DNA of 64,000 bases from Ardenticatenaceae bacterium (lineage in GTDB: Bacteria; Chloroflexota; Anaerolineae; Promineifilales; Promineifilaceae): assembly GCA_020634375.1 (NCBI GenBank), contig JACKBX010000002.1:620001-684000 (forward strand). The letters are read 5' to 3'. Positions 60,510-64,000 of the stretch are shown here, one piece after another (the first letter of the stretch is position 1; each line of letters begins with the position of its first letter). A program made the translations under genes and the position numbers. The notes under the pieces were generated by a model. It was not told the origin of the DNA, did not search any database, and worked only from the letters and a program-made list of their open reading frames with translations.

Positions 60510-61844
60510 ATGAAAAAACGCGGGTTACTTCTGCTGCTGCCAATGGTTTTACTCGTCGGGCTGATTTTCTCAGTCCCGGCCATCTTGCGTGCTACCCCCA
60601 GCCGCTACGTGGCACGACTGCCCGAACCCCTGCAAAAACTAGGCGCACCCCGCGAGCAAGCCCCCCTTTTGCCCACAGCCGCACCGCCTGTAAACGCGGC
60701 CGCACTCCTCGCGCCCACCCCTACATCAACAGCCAGCCCATTGGTTGAACCCGTCACCTTCACTCCGGTTCCTACCATCACGCCCGGCGGCGAAAGCGAA
60801 CCGCCAACCAGCACGCCTACCCCGATCCCCTCGCCCACACTCCCGCCAACAGCCACCCCTGTACCCATCCCCGCAGAGGCGCGGCTCACCGGCATTACAC
60901 ACAAATTCCAAACCTGGAACAACTGCGGCCCGGCCACACTGGCAATGACGTTGAGCTATTTTGGCGAATACTTCACCCAAGACCAAACGGCCGCCGTGCT
61001 CAAACCCAATCCCGAAGACCGCAACGTCAGCCCCTGGGAAATGACCGCCTTCGTCAATGAGCAAACCGATTTACAAGCATTGTTCCGCGTCAATGGGACG
61101 CGCTATACCGTGCAGAGGCTGCTGGCAAATGGTATTCCCGTCATTGTGGAAATTGGCATCGACCCACCGGGCGAATACCGCTGGCTGGGCTGGTACGGCC
61201 ATTACTTGCTGCTGGTAGCCTACGATGATGCGGCGGAGCAATTTTGGGTATACGATTCCTGGTTTGGCACAAGTGAGGAGCCGCTGGCAAATGCGAATGC
61301 AGACGGCCGTATCCTCACCTATGACGAGTTCGAAACCTATTGGCCGCACTTTAACCGTAATTACATTGTGCTGTACGAACCGCAGCAGGCCGCGCCGGTA
61401 GCAGACATCATCGGTAACGACATGGACGACGCAGTGATGTGGGAACACGCTTTGCAGCACGTACAAACGGAAACGGCCGTCACCCCCGACAACGCCTTCA
61501 ACTGGTTCAACCTGGGCACGATTTACAATGCCCTGGGCCAATATGCCAACGCCGCCACCGCTTTCGATCAGGCCCGCGCCGTTGGCTTGCCCTGGCGTAT
61601 GCTCTGGTATCAGTTTGGGCCATATGAAGCGTATTATGAGAACGGCCGTTACGAAGACATCATCCTCCTCGCCGACACCACCCTGAAAGACCGACCCTAC
61701 TTTGAAGAGTCATACTACTACAAAGGGCTGGCCCTTGCCGCCCTGGGCGACGATGATGCCGCCCGCGAAAATCTGCAAAAAGCCGCCGACTTCAACCCCA
61801 ACTTCGCCCCCGCTGCGGCTGCTTTAGCTGAATTAGGAGAGTAA
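60510..61844 (+). CDS. Secreted C39-like peptidase with TPR tail (copy 1)
   Basis: The 444-residue protein starts at 60510. A signal anchor (LLLLLPMVLLVGLIFSV) is followed by a Thr/Pro linker (60-122), a papain-like C39 domain (about 125-290), and TPR repeats (about 305-444, NWFNLGTIYNALGQYANAAT). Catalytic residues are Cys139 (NNCGPATLAM), His231 (WYGHYLLLVAYDD) and Asp249 (VYDSWFG). The related neighbour at 61938 has the same architecture. Substrate is unknown; surface protein processing or amide cleavage is inferred. No ABC exporter is nearby, unlike the bacteriocin C39 peptidases. Confidence 0.82.
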   Translation: MKKRGLLLLLPMVLLVGLIFSVPAILRATPSRYVARLPEPLQKLGAPREQAPLLPTAAPPVNAAALLAPTPTSTASPLVEPVTFTPVPTITPGGESEPPTSTPTPIPSPTLPPTATPVPIPAEARLTGITHKFQTWNNCGPATLAMTLSYFGEYFTQDQTAAVLKPNPEDRNVSPWEMTAFVNEQTDLQALFRVNGTRYTVQRLLANGIPVIVEIGIDPPGEYRWLGWYGHYLLLVAYDDAAEQFWVYDSWFGTSEEPLANANADGRILTYDEFETYWPHFNRNYIVLYEPQQAAPVADIIGNDMDDAVMWEHALQHVQTETAVTPDNAFNWFNLGTIYNALGQYANAATAFDQARAVGLPWRMLWYQFGPYEAYYENGRYEDIILLADTTLKDRPYFEESYYYKGLALAALGDDDAARENLQKAADFNPNFAPAAAALAELGE

Positions 61845-61847
61845 AGC

Positions 61848-61935
61848 CGGTGATCAGTAGTCAGTAGTCAATGGATGTAGGCCATACCGAATACTGTTTA
61901 CTGAATACTGAATACCGTTCCCCGGCAACTGAAAA
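61848..61935. repeat. Heptamer repeats (cagtagt and ctgaata)
   Basis: CAGTAGT/CAGTAGT and CTGTTTA, CTGAATA, CTGAATA units lie between the two C39-like genes. Confidence 0.7.
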
Positions 61936-61937
61936 CT

Positions 61938-63311
61938 ATGAGTAAAAAACTACGCAACATCATTTTGATCATCGCCTTTCTACAAGTGATGGCGACCATT
62001 GGCATCTTTGCCCTGCCGCGTGCTGTGCGTGCCCTGCCGGGCGAATATTACGTGCGGCTGCAAAACAATCCCCTCACCTCTGGGATGATGCACATGATTA
62101 CCACGCCAATCCCGACGGCGCTGCCCGTTGCGGCCTCTGCCCCCATCGTCAACGCCTCAACAACCAATCTGCAAATTCCCGGATTGGATGAGCAGCAGCC
62201 CACACCATTCCCCACGCCGCAGCCGCTTGCGACACCGGCTGCGATTGCTGGCGCAACACCAGAGCCAACGGCCGTTCCCACCAACATCCCCACGCCACGC
62301 CCCACCCTGACACCCCCGCCTGCCTCTGTCATTTTGGAAGGCGTGCCCTCAGAAGTACAGGGCTTTAACAACTGCGGCCCGGCCAACCTCACCATTGTCC
62401 TCGACTATCACGGCGACGATACCACGCAAGAGGAAGCCGCCGCTTACCTGAAACCAAACAAAGAAGACCGCAACGTCAGCCCCTGGCAGATTAGCGATTA
62501 CGTGAATGAGTTCACCTCGCTGCGCTCCACCATCCACAGCGGCGGCAACTTGGAGATGATCAAGCAGTTCATCGCCGCCGGGCTGCCCGTTGTGATCGAA
62601 AAAGGGTATGAGCCAAACAATGCCGAAGGCTGGTACGGCCATTATCTCACGGTGTATGGTTATGATGATGGGAAACAGGAAATTTACACCCGTGACACGA
62701 ACCTGGGACCGTTTGACGGCCGTCCGCGCGTTGACAGCTACGAAGACTTTACCTACTGGTGGCAGCAGTTCAACTACACGTTTTACGTGGTATACGAACC
62801 ATCCCAGGAAGATTTAGTCATGTCCATTGTGCCGCCAGAGCTGCAAGAATGGCAAAGCATGTGGGAATACACTGCCGAACTGGCCCGCCAGGAAGCGGCC
62901 AAAGACCCGGATGACGTTTTCGCCTGGTTCAACCTGGGTGTCAGCCTGACACGCATCGCCGAACGCACTGGCGACGCCGCCCTGTATGAAGAGGCCGCGC
63001 TAAACTTCGACAAAGCCCGCGACATCGGCTTGCCGCCGCGTGCCCTCTACTACGAACACCGCCCGCTGATGGCCTATCTGCGCTCCGGACGCATTGATGA
63101 CGTGCTGGAATTGACGGACGCGCTGCTAGAAACCACTGGCGGCCCCTGGATTGAAGAAATCCACTGGTATCGCGGCCACGCCCTCGCCGCACAGGGCAAA
63201 TTGACTCTCGCCGCCGAATCGTATCGCCTGGCGTTGGAAGTTAACCCCAACTTCTATCCCGCCCAACTGTCGCTGGATTGGGTCAATTCTGAGTTAAACG
63301 GAGGGGGTTAG
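61938..63311 (+). CDS. Secreted C39-like peptidase with TPR tail (copy 2)
   Basis: The 457-residue protein is a paralog of the preceding gene. An N-terminal anchor (IIAFLQVMATIGIFALP) is followed by a Thr/Pro linker (60-130) and a C39-like domain with Cys146 (FNNCGPANLTIVLDYHGDD) and His235 (WYGHYLTVYGYDDG). The shared box KEDRNVSPWQISDYVNE follows the Cys, and TPRs fill about 320-457. Moderate divergence between the two suggests an old tandem duplication followed by different targets or regulation. Confidence 0.82.
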   Translation: MSKKLRNIILIIAFLQVMATIGIFALPRAVRALPGEYYVRLQNNPLTSGMMHMITTPIPTALPVAASAPIVNASTTNLQIPGLDEQQPTPFPTPQPLATPAAIAGATPEPTAVPTNIPTPRPTLTPPPASVILEGVPSEVQGFNNCGPANLTIVLDYHGDDTTQEEAAAYLKPNKEDRNVSPWQISDYVNEFTSLRSTIHSGGNLEMIKQFIAAGLPVVIEKGYEPNNAEGWYGHYLTVYGYDDGKQEIYTRDTNLGPFDGRPRVDSYEDFTYWWQQFNYTFYVVYEPSQEDLVMSIVPPELQEWQSMWEYTAELARQEAAKDPDDVFAWFNLGVSLTRIAERTGDAALYEEAALNFDKARDIGLPPRALYYEHRPLMAYLRSGRIDDVLELTDALLETTGGPWIEEIHWYRGHALAAQGKLTLAAESYRLALEVNPNFYPAQLSLDWVNSELNGGG

Positions 63312-63353
63312 CCAATAGACAAATCGTCAATCGTATATCGTCAATCGTCAATT
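63312..63353. repeat. Heptamer repeat (caatcgt)n at the start of the histidine phosphatase
   Basis: ATCGTCA-type heptamers occupy the whole spacer and run into the first codons of the next gene. Confidence 0.75.
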
Positions 63354-63899
63354 ATCCTCGTTCGTCATTCGGCGGTGGTGCAGCAGCCGGGCGCGCCTGC
63401 GAATGAGTGGCGGTTGTCGGAAAACGGCCGTACCCTTGCCGCCCAACTCGCTCCTGAATTACGGCCGTATACCCCCACGCGCATCATCACCAGCGAGGAG
63501 GCGAAGGCAGCGGAGACGGGGCAGCTTATTGCCGCTGAATTAGGACTACCCTGGCACACTGCACCCGGCTTGCAGGAACATGACCGGCGCGGTGTGCCTT
63601 TTTTTGCCACGCGAGAGGCGTTTGAAACGGCCGTTGCCCACTTCTTCGCCCACCCTAACCAGCTTGTCTTTGGCAATGAGACGGCGGCACAAGCATTGGG
63701 GAGGATGGAAATGGCCGTTGCCGCCCAACGCGCCGCCTATCCCCACGACACCCTCATCCTCGTCACACACGGAACCGTGCTCACCCTCTACTGCTGCCAC
63801 CGCAACCCACAGCTTGACCCCCTCACCTTCTGGCGCAGCCTCACCCTGCCCTGGTGGGGCATTATCAGGGATCAGAAGCCAGTATTCGGTAATCAGTAG
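63351..63899 (+). CDS. Histidine phosphatase family protein, unusual start
   Basis: The fold begins at IILVRHSAVVQQPG (63351 onward) with the RH(S/G) catalytic His, so the GTG at 63375 is not the real start: it would remove the catalytic residue. No ATG, GTG or TTG is in frame between the stop at 63309 and RHS; only ATT (63351), ATC or ATA could initiate, all inside the heptamer run. Further motifs are the Arg of SENGRTLAAQLAPEL, TSEEAKAAETGQLIA, Glu in QEHDRRG, and the second His VTHGTVLTLY. Length (about 182) is normal. Either a rare ATT start is used or the repeat displaced the start. Confidence 0.8.
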   Translation: MILVRHSAVVQQPGAPANEWRLSENGRTLAAQLAPELRPYTPTRIITSEEAKAAETGQLIAAELGLPWHTAPGLQEHDRRGVPFFATREAFETAVAHFFAHPNQLVFGNETAAQALGRMEMAVAAQRAAYPHDTLILVTHGTVLTLYCCHRNPQLDPLTFWRSLTLPWWGIIRDQKPVFGNQ

Positions 63900-63912
63900 C
63901 CAGTCATCAGTG
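63866..63912. repeat. Diverged heptamer repeat at the end of the histidine phosphatase gene
   Basis: ATCAGGG, ATCAGAA, GCCAGTA, AATCAGT, AGCCAGT, CATCAGT-like units include the last ten codons and stop of the gene. Confidence 0.5.
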
Positions 63913-63930
63913 AAAGGAAGACCGGGAGCT

Positions 63931-63972
63931 ATGAATGTCGTAGATTCTTCGGGATGGCTTGCGAAGAGTTGA
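63931..63972 (+). pseudogene. Possible 5' remnant of a PIN-domain (VapC) toxin gene
   Basis: ATG 63931 after a GGGAGCT site reads MNVVDSSGWLAKS and stops. The first ten residues match the usual opening of PIN toxins (xxVVDSSGWL with the catalytic Asp). No antitoxin precedes it. The rest is missing or frame-broken. Confidence 0.3.
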
Positions 63973-64000
63973 GCCTCCAGGAACCGCCTCATTGCGGCTT

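Overview
The window looks like a chromosomal piece of a Chloroflexota bacterium, probably of the Anaerolineae/Caldilineae kind. This is an inference from gene content and style: long secreted proteins with Thr/Pro linkers, LVIVD and PKD proteins, an O-antigen ligase with TPRs, SulP and SLC13 transporters, and a T-box in front of valS. There is no rRNA, no recognisable insertion sequence and no CRISPR array. GC is moderate (mid-50s per cent by eye), except for an AT-richer stretch at about 52.5-55.5 kb.

Layout. 1-10.9 kb: a secreted ExeM-like nuclease cut by the left edge, a LOG-family protein, a cobalamin adenosyltransferase, an SLC13 transporter, a HAD phosphatase, a STAND-like ATPase with a death-like N-terminal domain, and a LysM/M23 peptidase. 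11-15.3 kb: a PAP2 phosphatase, then (minus strand) an ECF sigma/anti-sigma pair ahead of a rhodanese and a SulP transporter. 15.6-27 kb: a GH13 glucosidase with a ParB-like/USP fusion, a surface lipoprotein, aat, prs, yitT, a DUF971 gene and valS with a valine T-box. 26.8-44.3 kb: a minus-strand surface-polysaccharide locus running udk, wzx flippase, methyltransferase, pyruvyl transferase, neuA-phosphatase fusion, neuB, several glycosyltransferases, Wzy-like ligase-TPR-cyclophilin fusion, wecA. It would build a nonulosonic-acid-containing glycan on undecaprenyl phosphate. 44.4-52 kb: tRNA-Thr, a sulfurtransferase, a PKD/CAP protein, a bactofilin-coiled-coil protein, mtnP and an FtsW/RodA-family gene. 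52.2-55.5 kb: a low-GC island with a small helical protein, a glycosidase-like secreted protein and an LVIVD propeller. 55.6-64 kb: a MazF-type toxin-antitoxin pair between two copies of a palindrome, pgi, tal, mscL, a GNAT, a tandem pair of secreted C39-like/TPR proteins, and a histidine phosphatase.

From about 31.74 to 43.68 kb nearly every gene is recognisable only by joining pieces from several reading frames, with breaks every 50-300 bases, often at homopolymers. Genes on both sides are intact. This looks like unpolished sequence rather than true decay, so the gene bounds given there are approximate.

Three repeat layers stand out. (1) The palindrome ACGGCCGT occurs about 90 times by eye (one or two expected by chance), inside genes and between them, like the HIP1 element of cyanobacteria. 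(2) Intergenic spaces carry short tandem heptamer repeats, each locus with its own heptamer, often arranged as inverted arms; they reach into the valS T-box, a lipoprotein linker, and the ends of two genes. (3) Three longer arrays have periods of 42, 21 and 21 bases with a small inverted repeat in each unit. All periods are multiples of seven.
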